Below the pieces are notes generated by a model. The model had not been told where the DNA came from and searched no databases. It saw only the letters and a program-made list of their open reading frames with translations. The position numbers and the translations under genes were made by a program. 64,000 nucleotides of DNA from Eutrigla gurnardus (Eukaryota; Chordata; Actinopteri; Perciformes; Triglidae). This document shows positions 20,845-43,100 of this stretch, piece by piece. The DNA lies in assembly GCA_963514095.1 (NCBI GenBank), contig OY741267.1, positions 2,454,413-2,518,412 on the forward strand, read 5' to 3'. Positions within the stretch are counted from its first letter, which is position 1, and every line of letters begins with the position of its first letter.

Positions 20845-22965
20845 GACAGGGTGTTAAATATAATGAGAAGTAAATATAATGAGAAGTCTGGCCGGTTGTG
20901 ACTGGGGGGCTGAGAGGGGGTCTATGTATTTAGTATATCAGGCAATGATAAGATCTTCAATTGTTTATGGGTGCTTTGTTTATGGTTCTGCAGCCCAGTC
21001 GGTGTTAAGGAAGTTAGACACTCTGCAGGCTAAGGCATTGAGACTCTGTTGTGGAGCTTTCAGGACATCACCAATCCCAGCTCTGCTCATTGAAATGGGT
21101 TAAATGCCCTCATGTTTAAGGCGCGTTAAGTTGGGAATGCAGTATTGGGTAAAATTGAGTGGATCTAATTTAGCTTTCCCAGCAAGGTGTCTTATGCAAG
21201 GGACACTAGATTCTTATAGAAAGATAAGAAATAAACCATTTTTTGAATCTATAAATCAGTGGACAAGGAAATTGAGTTTGGAGCAGGGAAACACGGCACT
21301 CCACGCAACCTGATTACCTATTCCTTATTGGTTAATGCAAGAATTGAATATTGATTTAACTTTATTACAAGAGAGGATAAACATGAGATTGCTTTAAAGG
21401 CGAGTCCACACCGGAAGAACTGCCCGACTCGCGTCGGTAAATGAAGTCGGGCTACTTAATATGGCCGACTCGAACAACGACATGGGCGGTTCACACCTAC
21501 GGAATTACAGCCGACGCCATACGTTCCGCGCTTGCGCGAGATGTAATGTCTCCAAAACAACAGGTGGCGCTAATCTGTATTGTGGGCCAAAAAACACGAA
21601 AACCGGAAGTAGCCGGTCCTCTCTAGACCATAAACACAGAGCACGCTGTCCTCACTAGTCACTGTTGTCAGCAGAGTGAGGTTGTAGACTGTAGTTGTGA
21701 TTACTCTCTGAACAGAAAAATCTAAAATGTAAAATGTAACCCTATTCCACTGTTTATCTGGTATGTTTACCATCGTCACTTCCGGGCTTCACTTCAAGCT
21801 GCTAGCCTCCACCAATCAGAATGGTAAAAGAATGACCGACTCGAATGGCGGATTACACATTTGAGTCGGCTGAAATGAACGCCGACGTGGGCCGATTCGA
21901 GCAACCACACCAAGTAGACTCATGTCACGGACGCCGACTCTCTCAAAGACGCCGATTTTCGGTCCGGTGTGGACTCGCCTTAACATTGGAACAAAATCTG
22001 AACAGTGGTATGGGTTTATATCTGAACATTTTTACAGATGGTGCTAGGGAACCAGAGAGTGGTAAAGCAGGTTTTGGGGTATATATAAATCATCTGGATC
22101 TTAGGATCAGTCAAAGAACAAACGGAAGCTCTGTATTTACAACAGAGCTACTGGCAATTCTTTGGGCTTTGTGGTGAGTTGAGGATGTGAAAATCAGTGA
22201 AACCTTAATCTGCTCTGATTCTGCAGCTGTCCTAATGGCCTTCAAAGGAGGCAAATATTATAAATGAAATTCTAGCTGTTTTATTTCGAATTACAGAGAT
22301 TGGTGGAAATGTCAAGTTCTGCTGGGTCCCTGGGCATGCTGGAGTTGAAGGAAATGAAATAGCGGACTGTTTAGCAAAATCAAGTTTAAAGAAGTCAGAG
22401 ACAGATATAAATATATTATTGGGAAGAGTGGAACTAAAAGAAAAAATTAAGCAAAGTATTGAAAGGGAATGGCAAAGATTATGGGAAGAAGAGACCAAGG
22501 GGAGACATTACTACTCTTTGCAGTCTCAGGTTAAAAAAGCCAGACATTGTTATGGATCCAGATGAGACTCTGTCAAAATCTGTAGATTGAGACTTGGGCA
22601 TTGTGGGTTGAATCAGTCTTTGTATGTTATTGGAAAGCATCATAATGGGCTTTGTCAGTGTGGAAAGTCTGAAACAGTTGAACATGTTTTAATGACATTT
22701 AACAAATACACCATAGAAAGGAGCATTTTATATAAGAGGGTATCAGATTTGGGAGCTCTGTAATTTTCAGTTAAATCTTTATTGGGTCAAAATGAGAGTC
22801 GCCACTTGATTGCTAAAGCAATATTACAGTTTTTACAAGATACAGGGCTGTATATGAAAGCCATGAAGCAATAATATTATCCTTAGAGAGATTTCCTGAG
22901 GAGGGCAGTAATATGCCTAGAAGCGTCTAAACTGCCGGAAATCCAAACGAAGAAGAAGAACACTT
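20845..22965 (+). mobile_element. I-clade-like LINE 3' part with RNase H, interrupted
   Basis: The plus strand first encodes the end of a reverse transcriptase (GCDWGAERGSMYLVYQAMIR, then YGSAAQSVLRKLDTLQAKAL). After a MITE it continues with an RNase H domain: FTDGAREPESGKAGFGVYI, TTELLAILWAL, ICSDSAAVL, and WVPGHAGVEGNEIADCLAK, carrying the D-E-D-D residues. A C-terminal CxC...EHV motif (GLCQCGKSETVEHV) follows. Stops and frameshifts make it a dead copy. It ends AACGAAGAAGAAGAACAC, the 3' end style of this group. The 5' half is absent. Confidence 0.8.
21398..21980. mobile_element. PIF/Harbinger-like MITE inside the LINE
   Basis: Perfect-looking termini AGGCGAGTCCACACCGG with the inverse CCGGTGTGGACTCGCCT at the right, flanked on both sides by TAA (21395-21397 and 21981-21983), the TWA duplication typical of Harbinger. 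583 bp, CpG-rich ends, no transposase. It interrupts the LINE between reverse transcriptase end and RNase H. Confidence 0.88.
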
Positions 22966-23559
22966 ACATACATTCAGGGGTGTATTCATGAAGACGGACC
23001 TATAGGAGACAGCTCCGCCCCTCTCCCAGCAGTAAACCCGTCTCACCAGTGCAGGAAACCAAGTGCAGCTTTATGTTGTGCTCATTCACTCAGATGCTTG
23101 AGGTGGCGAGGCACGCGCTAGCTCCGTCTGCTACAACAACAGCCAGATGTCGTCATGCGGGTCACGAACGGGCGGCGCGAGAGAAGGTTAGTGCACGTTC
23201 GCTGTTTCCTGTGTCCTGCTGAACGTCGACGGACAAACAGCTGATTCACATACAACTGTGCGGAGTCTGACGTCAGCATCTGACATCGGACATGTGCACC
23301 AGCTGCACTCGAATTTTGACAATCAATTCGACTTTTTGACATCAGATTTAGCTGACCAGCAACTTTTACTTATAAATAGATATGGTTACCATGTAGTATT
23401 ATAATTCATTGTATTATTGAAACCGAGGAGACGTTTTTATTCTACAAAGTCGGATATTTGGGGGACAAAATGGCTCAACAGCACCTCAACACGTGAACCC
23501 TTACACCACAAACCTGCCCCCTTTCACAACTCCTGAATCTGTTCGGTGTTTTGACTTTT
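22966..23559. other. No recognised gene
   Basis: Includes a probable dispersed repeat start at 22975 (CAGGGGTGTATTCATGAAG) but no defined opposite end. Confidence 0.4.
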
Positions 23560-26089
23560 GGGTCATTCCGTGTCATTTCATCAAATGCCTCCCACCTGAC
23601 CATCTCAGAATGTCCTGAAAAAATTTGAGTACAAAGACACACTTGTTAATAGGACAAATCCAAAATATTAGGTCTCTACTGTCAACAGTTTCCTCATGAA
23701 ACGTCATTGAATGAAGGGTAGTTTAGACGGTTTTTGGCATCATACTCTGAAAAGCCATTTTTAAACGGCAATATCTGGAAAACTATCTCACCTGTGGCCT
23801 TCAAATTTTCTACAGTGTATATCTGTTACTAATAGCCTCCAAACATGAAATATCAGGGGTGTAGCTCAATGATAACCTAGTATGGTAGGTACTTAAAATT
23901 AGGCTTTTTGAAATAAAGTAGTACATTTGAAGAGTGGCTGAGCTCCCATTTTTGCAGATAAAAGACTTCTATCACTTCTGCCTCTATCTCTGGTGTTAGC
24001 CTAAACATTCTACAAAATATGGTCTCTCTTAGATTATTAGTTTCACAGATATTAAGGCTTAAAAATGGAAGTAAACACATCTTTGCCCAACTTCAGAGTC
24101 ATATTCCAAAAAACTGACAACACGTATCAGGTCCAAACTTACTTTTTTTCAAAGATCATATTCTTGTTAAAATCATATTTAAAAATCAGGAGGGTGTTTT
24201 GCCTCAATTTGTCGCAGTGATTTTTTAAAATCCTGATATTGGTGGGGTTTTGTGGCCGGTTTTGGTACTGCATGTCCTAATAGCCTACCAGTAAACATCA
24301 CAGGAGGGCAATTCAAATGTGTTTTTTACCATTTACCAAAGACTTACATGTGACTAAATGCTACTGATAAATTTAGCCTTACGAAAACATTCAAATGTAG
24401 CACAGTTGTAGTTATAGAGGCAATAAGTCCTTGAATGTGAGTTAAACATGCTGAAAGCAGCTTTTAATGTCTTATGAACAAATATAGCATAATATTGAAG
24501 ACTGTACATTTTGTCATACTTTAAGTATATAAATTACACAACCAAATCAAATAATAATCTTAATTTGAGCATAAGATTTTACATTATAGTAGAAAAGTCT
24601 CCAAAGTTTGATATTGAATAACAGTTTGTCTCTATGCTCACTGTGAGGGATGACACATTTTTCATCTTTTAGATCCAATTCCTTCGTCACATTCATTAAT
24701 TTGGCAGTCACTTCACAAATTGTCTAATTTTTTTTACATCTGTACATTTTACATCTCTGCTCTGTTCTGCTCATCTTTTTTGATGACATACATGCACCGG
24801 GTTTCTGTAGAGGGAACGTCAAATCTTGCAATTCTATGCTGCAGTGGAACATTGCACATCTTCTCTTCTTGGCCAGTAGAAACTCTTGGCAGGGTCATGT
24901 GGGTGCATGAACTGAACCAGTACATCTTCATCTGAAACATCTCTGATACTTCCTATCCACCATTTCTGATCATAACTCACAGTTTGTCTCATAGTGAGCA
25001 TAGAGACACACTGTTATTCAATATCAAACTTTTATATCAGACTTTTCTACTGTAATTCAAAATCTTTATGCTCAAATTAAGATTATTATTTGGTTTAGTT
25101 GTGTAATTTATATACTTAAAGTATGACAAAATGTACAGTCTTCAATATTATGCTATATTTGTTCATAAGACATTAAAAGCTGCTTTCAGCATGTTTAACT
25201 CACATTCAAGGACTTATTGCCTCTGTAACTACAACTGTGCTAAATTTTAATGTTTTCGTAAAGCTAAATTTATCAGTAGCATTTAGTCACATGTAAGTCT
25301 TTGGTAAATGGTAAAAAACACATTTGGATTGCCCTCCTGTGATGTTTACTGGTAGGATAATAAGACATGCAGTACCAAAAACGGCCACAAAACCCCACCA
25401 ATGTCAGGATTTTAAAAAATCACTGCGACAAATTGAGGCAAAACACCCTCATGATTTTTTAATATGATTTTAACAAGAATATGATCTTTCAAAAAAAGTA
25501 AGTTTGGACCTGATACGTGTTGTCAGTTTTATGGAATATGACTCTGAAGTTGGGCAAAGATGTGTTTACTTCCATTTTTTAGCCTTAATATCTGTGAAAC
25601 TAATAATCTAAGAGAGACCATATTTTGTAGAATGTTTAAGCTAACACCAGAGATAGAGGCAGAAGTGATAGAAGTCTTTTATCTGCAAAAATGGGAGCTC
25701 AGCCACTCTTCAAATGTACTACTTTATTTCAAAAAGCCTAATTTTAAGTACCTACCATACTAGGTTATCATTGAGCTACACCCCTGATATTTCATGTCTG
25801 GAGGCTGTTAGTAACAAATATACACTGTAGAAAATTTGAAGGCCACAGGTGAGATAGTTTTCCAGATATTGCTGTTTAAAAATGGCTTTTCAGAGCATGA
25901 TGCCAAAAACCGTCTAAACTACCCTTCATTCAATGATGTTTCATGACAAAACTATTGACAGTAGAGACCTAATATTTTGGATTGGTCCTAGTAACAAGTG
26001 TGTCTTTGTACTTGAATTTTTTCAGGACATTCTGAGATGGTCAGGTGGGAAGATTTTCAGAAATTTGATGAAATGACACGGAATGACCC
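23560..26089. mobile_element. Large foldback element with inverted arms of about 1.1 kb
   Basis: Left arm 23560-24646 and right arm 24990-26089 are inverted copies with few differences, starting GGGTCATTCCGTGTCATTTC and ending GAAATGACACGGAATGACCC. The loop between them is about 340 bp. Both arms hold the same 67-residue ORF (minus 23877-24080; plus 25560-25763, starting MCLLPF and ending FKYLPY) with only a couple of residue differences. No transposase was recognised in arms or loop. No clear target duplication at the ends. Confidence 0.9.
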
Positions 26090-26399
26090 TTAGGAGAACT
26101 AGAGTGTTCAGAGACCGGCAAAACCCTTTTGTCTGCGTCTGACGATGTTTTATATGAGAGATACAGATTGTCATTGGAGGGAAATACTTTTGTGTCAGCG
26201 TACAGCCTACTTACTACTTTGAATTATGTTTTTATTTGATTTGCTCCCAAGTCCGTTTTACACCGCCGGGATTGCAGCTGAAAGAATGAGGCTGATATTG
26301 ATCATACATGACGTTATAAGAATACATCCAAGCAACATATTCATTATTTTAAAGTTATATTTTTGGCCTTTTATTGCGGAAGGACATCGTGAGAGTTAA
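26090..26399. other. Short unclassified flank
   Basis: About 300 bases between the foldback element and the TTAA element; nothing recognised. Confidence 0.4.
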
Positions 26400-27609
26400 A
26401 GGGATAGTTTGGAATTTTGGACATAAGACCTATTTTCCAAGTGAGCCGGTGTGTTTGAGACGTCTGGAGACGTTTTCAAGACATTTCATTCAGTTCTTCT
26501 AGTTGCCGAGTTCGCTTGTGCTATGGCTAGCGCAAGTCAATTGTTCTAGTTAGCATTGCATTAAAAACACTCATACCGACTCCACAGTGCACCCGAGGCA
26601 AATCCATTGTAACGGCAGACTATCGATGTACATATGTGTGTTGATAGAATGTTTGAAATAAAACCAACCTTGCATTTTTAAGGATTTATGTCTCAGCAGC
26701 AGCAGCGTGTCATACTTCCTAGTAGGCTATGGCAGCGGCGGACTGATATCACCTAGCACTTATAAGTTACCGGTTCTATAATAGTTTGCCGGACGGAGCA
26801 GAGGTTTGGGTTCGCGGTGCGTAATTGTGGGTTGGCTGGGCCGTGGGCTGCCCGGTGTTTGCGTGAGGTCCAAGCGCTTTTCACCCAGGTCTGAGGGCAT
26901 AAGTCCCGACAATTCGGCCCCGTTCGATTGCCTATTTACGGGCAGTATTTCGGGTCTTAGAGTTTTGAGTCCGACGGAGAGTCTGCATGTGTGGATTTGC
27001 GTGGCCGTGTGCTGCCCGGTGTTTGTGTGAGGTCCAAGCACTTTTCAGACAGCCTTGGGCGCATAAGGGCCAACAATTCAGCGGTGTTCAGGTCTCTATT
27101 TACCGGAGGGATTCCCCGCAACGCCTCTGAGGGTTTACAGTTCTCCGGACGGAGCAGAGGTTCGGGTTCGCGGTGCGTAATTGTGGGTTTGCGGGGCCGT
27201 GTGCTGCCCAGTGTTTGAGTGAGCTCCGAGGGCTTTTCAGACAGCCTTGGGGGCTTAAGGGCCGACAAATCGGCGGTGTTCAGGTGTGTATTTTCTGGCT
27301 GGATTCCGAGCAGCGCGTCTTAGAGTTTTGAGTCCGACGGAGCAAAGTAAAATTCCGCTGCTGCTGAGAAACTAGTCCCTCAAAAAATGGATGATTCATG
27401 CGATGCGAGGTTAGTTTTGTTTCAAATGTTATTCTATCAACACAGATATGTACATCGACAGTCTAGTGTTTAATTGATTTGCCTTGGGACGGTGCACTGT
27501 GGAGTCGGTATGAGTGTGAGTGAAATTTCTTGAAAACGTCTCCAGACGTCTCGAACACACCAGCTCACTTGGAAAATAGGTCTTATGTCAAAAATTCCGA
27601 ACTATCCCT
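26400..27609. mobile_element. TTAA-flanked element (Kolobok/piggyBac-like), internal tandem repeats
   Basis: Long imperfect inverted ends start AGGGATAGTTTGGAATTTT on the left and, read inward, AGGGATAGTTCGGAATTTTT on the right. TTAA stands on both sides (26396-26399, 27610-27613). Inverted similarity continues for at least 100 bases (for example GACGTCTGGAGACGTTTTC). The middle (26787-27345) has about three copies of a roughly 185-bp GC-rich unit (GTGCGTAATTGTGGGTT, CTGCCCGGTGTTTG). No transposase. A TTAA target and AGGG start fit Kolobok best. Confidence 0.85.
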
Positions 27610-27649
27610 TTAAAGGGGCGAGAGAAAGCGACGGCATGATTTAAAAGAT

Positions 27650-27738
27650 GGCTGCAGGGCGGATTTAACCCGGGACCGCTGCAGGGAGCCTCGGTACATG
27701 GGGCGGTCACTCTACCACTGAGCTGTCAGCGCAGTTAC
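27650..27738 (-). mobile_element. tRNA-like SINE head (minus strand)
   Basis: Read on the minus strand it has an A box (GCTCAGTGGTAGAG), a variable middle and a B box-like GGTTAAATCC preceded by CCCG. No 3' SINE body was recognised. The altered B box argues against a working tRNA. Confidence 0.6.
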
Positions 27739-28548
27739 CATGTTAATTTAATCAGTCAGATCCAGTAGTGTCCTTATGATGGGGCCATCATACTATACTA
27801 TGCATTTGGCAGATGAAACTGTCGCCTTTTGGCTGTATTATAGGCCTATGTTTAACTTCTTCGTATTTCTGTAAGATTATGGTTCGTTCCTCGTACATGA
27901 AATACGCCGCTCCGCTGCCGTAGACTGATCCATGTTTGTGATTGGTCAAATGCTGCAAACGCCGCCTCTTGCACGCGCTCATTGCTCTACAGGTAAACCC
28001 TGGGTTGAGTTAACGAGTTGATAACCAGCTTGACCGGCGTGTGACCGCTTATCCCCCCCGATTGCCTTTGTTAGGGTTACTTAAACTGGATAACTGGAAG
28101 ATACCTGGTATGTTAAACTCGCTGAGTAGTATAGGCCCCTGGGGCCTGTACTACGAATCGAGGCCAACATACCCAGGGTATCTTTCAGAGATCCAGGGTT
28201 TCCCTTTCCAGCTATTTGCCTATTGTTTATCCGCGCACCAAGCTCCACGGGATCTTTTACAAATGCTGATGCTAGAAACAGATTATCTGAATTGCCTTCT
28301 CTTGTTTGCAAAGCCAATGAAATAAGATGATTGCATTCTAAGATATGGGTAGCTATGAGGAATTGATATTTTTACATCTGCTGTTTTTCATTCCTGTGCT
28401 ACTTTTACTCACCTATGATTTTCCAGATATGAGATAAAACGGTTTGAACAATAAAAGCCTTCACTTGGTTATCCATTATGTTTGATATCCCGGACAAATG
28501 ATTCAACTCCCCTCATCTTACTTCTCTTTCACCTCCTTTCTTTTTCAG
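27739..28548. other. blvra upstream region and possible 5' exon
   Basis: Contains a likely dispersed repeat at 28129-28200 (GGGGCCTGTACTACGAATCG). CTCTACAG/GTAAAC at 27984-27998 could be the donor of a non-coding first exon of blvra, but there is no supporting evidence beyond the splice-like sequence. Confidence 0.3.
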
Positions 28549-28553
28549 CCGGT

Positions 28554-37831
<9,278 letters not shown>

Positions 37832-37944
37832 ACGAGGACCGTTTCTGAAAGTGATCTTGGTGGAAACATTAATTTATCCTTAATTATGACCTTTGTTCAT
37901 TTTTAGTGTATGTTTTGACAAGTGTCACTTCATCGTATTCTTGA

Positions 37945-37950
37945 ATTAAA
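37945..37950 (+). terminator. blvra: blvra polyadenylation signal
   Basis: ATTAAA 114 bases after the stop codon, the first signal of this type on the plus strand. Confidence 0.5.
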
Positions 37951-39892
37951 GCAGAGATGACATGTTGTTGGGAACTGAACACTTTGACTTTTTATTTATC
38001 ATGTCTAATTATGTGTGGATCATGTCAATGTCAGGTCAACGGTAGCATGTGGACCATCCATAATAAATACACATCTAATTGAATGCAATACATGCATATT
38101 TTAAGCTTTTTTTGTGGAGTTATTGAAATGCTGTGAGTGAATTTAAGTTCCTTTGGTAAGTAGGGGATATGTCCAAGGATTTTATTGTGAAAGGTAAGAA
38201 AGAAAGCAGCTGTATTTGCTGCTGTTGTCACTGTGCAGTTAGTAAGTGTATTGCCTGCACATGTATTGTGAATTTTCCCAAATGAATACATAAGAACATA
38301 TTACTCAGGGGCCATGTGCTGTGATATGCTGCTCTACTCACATTAAATACATGACTTTTGCGCCACAACTCAAACATACTGCTCTCCCCTCTGGTCTGTC
38401 TGTCATTTTCCCTTCTAGACACCCACTGCTGCCATTATTACTTAGTCCTACTTATATGCTACTATTTCCGCTTCATTATTATCATTGTATTATATATTTT
38501 TTTCTCATTTTTGTCTGCCATTACTGTGACTACTGCTCTCATTATTCTCATTACATGTCATCTTTGTTGTTTATTCTGTACACACTGTGTGTGTGCGTAA
38601 GTGGTTTCAGTGGTCATTTACCAGAGAGGCAGGGGGCTCTGCTGCCGTTCACCAGCCTGCTGCAGCATTACAGAACAGCTGAAATGGCAGGCTAGCCAAC
38701 TAGCCACAAGTTTGCTAGCCTGCTAATTCCACTCCTTTAATACTGCATTGTTACAGGAAATGAGGACAAGTTGTCACTCATCTGACATTATCATTTATGG
38801 TGTTACAGTATGGAATGCAATTTTAGGTTGTATTTAATAAATACGTGAATAAATTAATATGCCTATGAAATGATGCAATGTTCAGGCTTCCTGACTCCCC
38901 GTTCACACGACCTCCATGACCTCCTGACCCCTCCGTCTCTGAAGTTTTACAAAAAAAGGGGGTGACAATCCTGCAGGGAACAGATCGGTGAGTGTAGAAG
39001 CTTTATGTTGCTAAATTTGACTCATTCATTCTGTTCCTAAACTTCATAACGTTCCCACTCCACTGGTAGTCTCTACTGTAAACCTCCCCTCAGTGAGTCT
39101 GTGACCTGCCATGAGGTTACTATGTAGTGTTCTCTTCCAACGGTTGCTATGGCAACAGTACACAACCTGGCCACTGCTGACCATCCTGTTGATTTGAGTT
39201 GGACCGCCCTTCCACTCCGATTTTATTTCATAGGTTCCACGCGACAGACGTAGAGTCGCCTCATGAGTAATAGATTACCATTTTCTTAATCTCGCAAATT
39301 GCTATCATGTCCAAATCGTGTTGGTGCTTACATTTCTAAAGTGAAAACGATAAAAACTACAGTCGTTTTTTCCCAGTTCATCAGAGGAATCAGCTCAGTG
39401 ATGAACCATGTAGAGATCTGAGGACAGATTGATGGACCATGCACATGTTTACAAATGTATAAAAGTAGTATGAGTTTATTGTTAACATCTTTTTCTGTAT
39501 GATCCCCTCAAGAGAAAGCCGAATCATCAAATTATGTAGCTACATAAACTGATCTACAGGAGAACCTTTAAAATTTCAGAGCTCATCCAACACAAACATT
39601 CTCAGCAACAACTGATATAACTGATACACACACACGTGTGTATATATACACACACACACACATTAACAAGTGTGTATATGCACACACACAGACACACACA
39701 CACACACACACACACACTTTGGATGTTTGACAGATGTGGCCGTAACAAGCTGCCAGTTCAACCTTATTTTAACCCTTACAAACCACTATAGTATTCCATG
39801 CAATCTCTCTCCTTAAACGTGTCCAGCTCTGACATATAACACAAGACTAAACAAGAATACATAGGGTCAGACCAAAAGCACACAGCCATTGT
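37951..39892. other. Intergenic between blvra and the SAMD3-like gene
   Basis: No gene seen. 38620-39240 is copy B of the repeat described at 34078-35225. 39633-39717 has CA/TG microsatellites. The rest is unclassified AT-rich sequence. blvra and the next gene converge here. Confidence 0.5.
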
Positions 39893-40192
39893 TCAGGTGA
39901 GGAGTTTGTTTTTTAAGCTTATGTACTTGGACGTTGGTTTTGGCTGCAGCATATCCAGTCCTACAAACAGTCTTTGAAACACCTCAAATGTCCTGGCAAG
40001 TTTGGGAGGATAATCCAGATTGAGGGCATAGGTCAGGCCGAGGAGAAGACAGCAGGCTCTGGAGAGGTTATCCAGACCCGTCAGCACCGGGATGCCGTCG
40101 ATGATGATGCCCACCGCATCCGGCTTCTGACAAACATAGATCCTCATACTCTGTGCTTTCAGCTCCAGATGCACTTTATCCTCTGCTGTTCT
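39893..40192 (-). CDS. SAMD3-like gene, coding exon 5 with stop
   Basis: Starts RTAEDKVHLELKAQSMRIYV after TTTTCCAG and ends SLKNKLLT with TGA at 39893-39895. Contains the conserved IDGIPVL and LGLTYALNLDYP segments. Confidence 0.82.
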   Translation of the reverse strand, partial: RTAEDKVHLELKAQSMRIYVCQKPDAVGIIIDGIPVLTGLDNLSRACCLLLGLTYALNLDYPPKLARTFEVFQRLFVGLDMLQPKPTSKYISLKNKLLT

Positions 40193-43100
40193 CTGGAAAA
40201 CATGCAGACATGTTGTATGGTTGTTGCTTTTATTCAGACTGATCTCATGAAGTAGCGTATGTATGACACGCCAACTCGTATGCCACTATGGCGTGTTATC
40301 ACTACGCACAATCGCCTTTTGTTGTGTTTATCAACGCCGAACCCTAACCCTAACCGCTGTTTACATACACGCGGATGCGATGGGTCGTTTCGCTCAAAAT
40401 TGCATACAGATAAGTGTATATTTACGAAAAGTCATGATGCCACGTTGTTTTATTCAAGAAAAATGGAAACTCAACTTGTCTAACACTGTTCACATGATGC
40501 TCCTGCAGTCTCTCATACCCAATGTGTTGAGAGGGAAGAGTTGAAACTATTCAAAGGGCTTCACTATCTTATAGTTTACATGCTGCACCGTATGGACCCT
40601 TTTAACATTCGACAGGTTTATTTGTATGAAGGGAGATTTGTCACAAGTGCAAACAGTGTTTTTCTTTGCGAGACCTTTTAGCTTCACATTGACAGGTTCT
40701 TTTTTTTCTATTTTATTTTACCAAGAGGGCAATCATTTTTTCACATAGGGTTTGGTAGGGTTGGATAATTTTTTCTCTTCAATAAATAAAATAATAAAAA
40801 AAAAAATTCTGTTAACTCTGGTTGTCTTTGTCTAATATTAAAATTGGTTTGATGATCTGAAACATTTAAGTGTGACAAATATGCAAAAAATGAAGAAATC
40901 AGGAAATCACAGCACTGTATAAAAAGTAGTTAAAATGCCACCTTATAAATAAAACTTTTTCATGACAGAGCTCATTAGTCATTAGGAAAATACTTACATA
41001 GTAGTCAGAGATGAGCTCCTGCACACTCTCCCCCAAATAATCAACGAGGCATCTCAGAGTCACGTCCCTCTTCTTCCCCATGGAGGCATGTGGGTCCTGC
41101 AGGGAAGGACCATGAATGACAACTCAATCTACACACCGCTAAGAGCGCTTTGAGCTGAGAATGACATGGATCAACGCGTGTCTGCTGGTCCTGACAGGCT
41201 CAGGTGTGTTTCCATACTTGATCCCTTTCAGCCCTCAAAACAAACTCGGACCTCAAACCAAACACTGACCTTCCCAGAAGTGGTGCAAGCACGGTCCCCT
41301 TCAGGTCCACGTTACCGTTCATTAAAGTGTTCAAAAATGCATACATAATAAGTATTGCAAGAAACGAATAGTATCAACCCAATAATTGCTGCAACAACTA
41401 CAGAGACATAACTGAGCATGGGAATGGCCATTAAAACCCATGTAAGCCCTTAAAACCGGTGCTGATTATATGTGGCATATACTGCTGACCTGGGGTCTCC
41501 CCTACAGAACCACTGCCTCCCCAAAAAAACACAAACAGAGGTCTCTGGTCAAGAGGAGTGGAGTAGGAGAGGTTAAAACAAACATGCACATTAACCTTTG
41601 TGGCTTCAGATTCACTGATTATTTGACTTGTGAACGTAGCACTGTAACCTCACCTGTATCAGTTCCATCAACACACTCTTCATGCGCTGTCCAACAGCTC
41701 CTCCCTTTAAGCTGAATAATTCCAGGAACTTTGGCGTGTACCTGTCCAGCTGGGAGAAGAACGTTGACTCCAGGGGAATAGTGTTGCACCTTCGGAACTC
41801 TTCATTTATCTGGAACACAGAATGTCGTCAACAAAAGGATATTTAAAGTGAAGGGTTGTAAACGATAAACCGATGCGACCGGATATATTCAGTTCAACAA
41901 GTGAGAGATACGCTGCATCGGTAGCAGCCTCCTCAATCGATACGAATTATCAATGAATTCCTAGATGAATCGGTTACAGAGTCATGGATCGGGTATCGTG
42001 AGACTTTGAAGCGGTTGGCGGCATTACACCAGCGTCTCTAAAACAACGCGAGAGCTGAAGGTGCCCGTGAAACGCCGTAGCTTCCTAGCTGGTATGAGTT
42101 ATAAACAAGGGACAACACGGAACATGGAGGAGGTGGAGGTGGAGAGGCGGGCGCAGCACAGGTAGACGGCCGCACGTGAGAGACGGATGGCTTTGAATGT
42201 CAATCGCTTGTGTCTCAACTTGCGCCACAAGAGGCGGCCGCAGCACGGGTAGCGTCCACGACACTGTCCTGTGACCGCCATCCAACCATTCAGCCAGGCT
42301 TATTATTGTCCATGTCTAAAAATAAATACATTGACATGTGATTTTGTTGTTCTGGTTGTTGTTTTTGTTGCCAGTGCCATACAGCCACAATGTTTGGGGA
42401 TATGTGGTATTTTACATATTTGAAAATAAACTATTGTACTGTCACTTTCATAGAATCGGCTTCTTTATTTTATAAAATATCTACAACGAATATTAACCGT
42501 AGAATAAAATCGTATCGTTCTTACACTGTATGGAATCGATTCGAATCGAATCAGTTTGTAATAAAAGGATATCGTTTTTGAATCGAATCGTAACCTGTGT
42601 ATCTAGATGCATATCGAACCGTTTATCACAGAGAGATGTGCAACCCTATTAAAGTGACACAGGTGCTTTCCCATATAATGTAATCCAGTAGTCCGCTGGT
42701 AAGAACAAACTTAGGCTCACCTGCCTTGACTCGCATATGAACTTAAGTGACCTCCATTCTTGATCCATAGGGTTTAATATGACGTCGGTCCACCCTTTGC
42801 AGCTATAACAGCTTCAACTCTTCTGGAAGGCTTTCCACACGGTTTAGGAGTGTGTTTATGGGACTTTTTGACCATTCTTCCAGAAGTGTATTTGTGAGGT
42901 CACACACTGATGATGGAGGGAAGGCCTGGCTCTCAGTCTCCACTCTAATTCATCCCAAAGGTGTTATGGATTACACAATCAATATACTTATAAATTAATT
43001 TACACCAACATTAATGACATGACTGTGATTTATTTTTCTTATTTATATATATTTTTTATTGAAAATATGCCAGTATTTGAGTGATTTAACTGTTGAGGTA

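Noticed and set aside
40328..40345. Telomere-like CCCTAACCCTAACC
   Set aside because: Only two units within a dispersed repeat; not an interstitial telomere.
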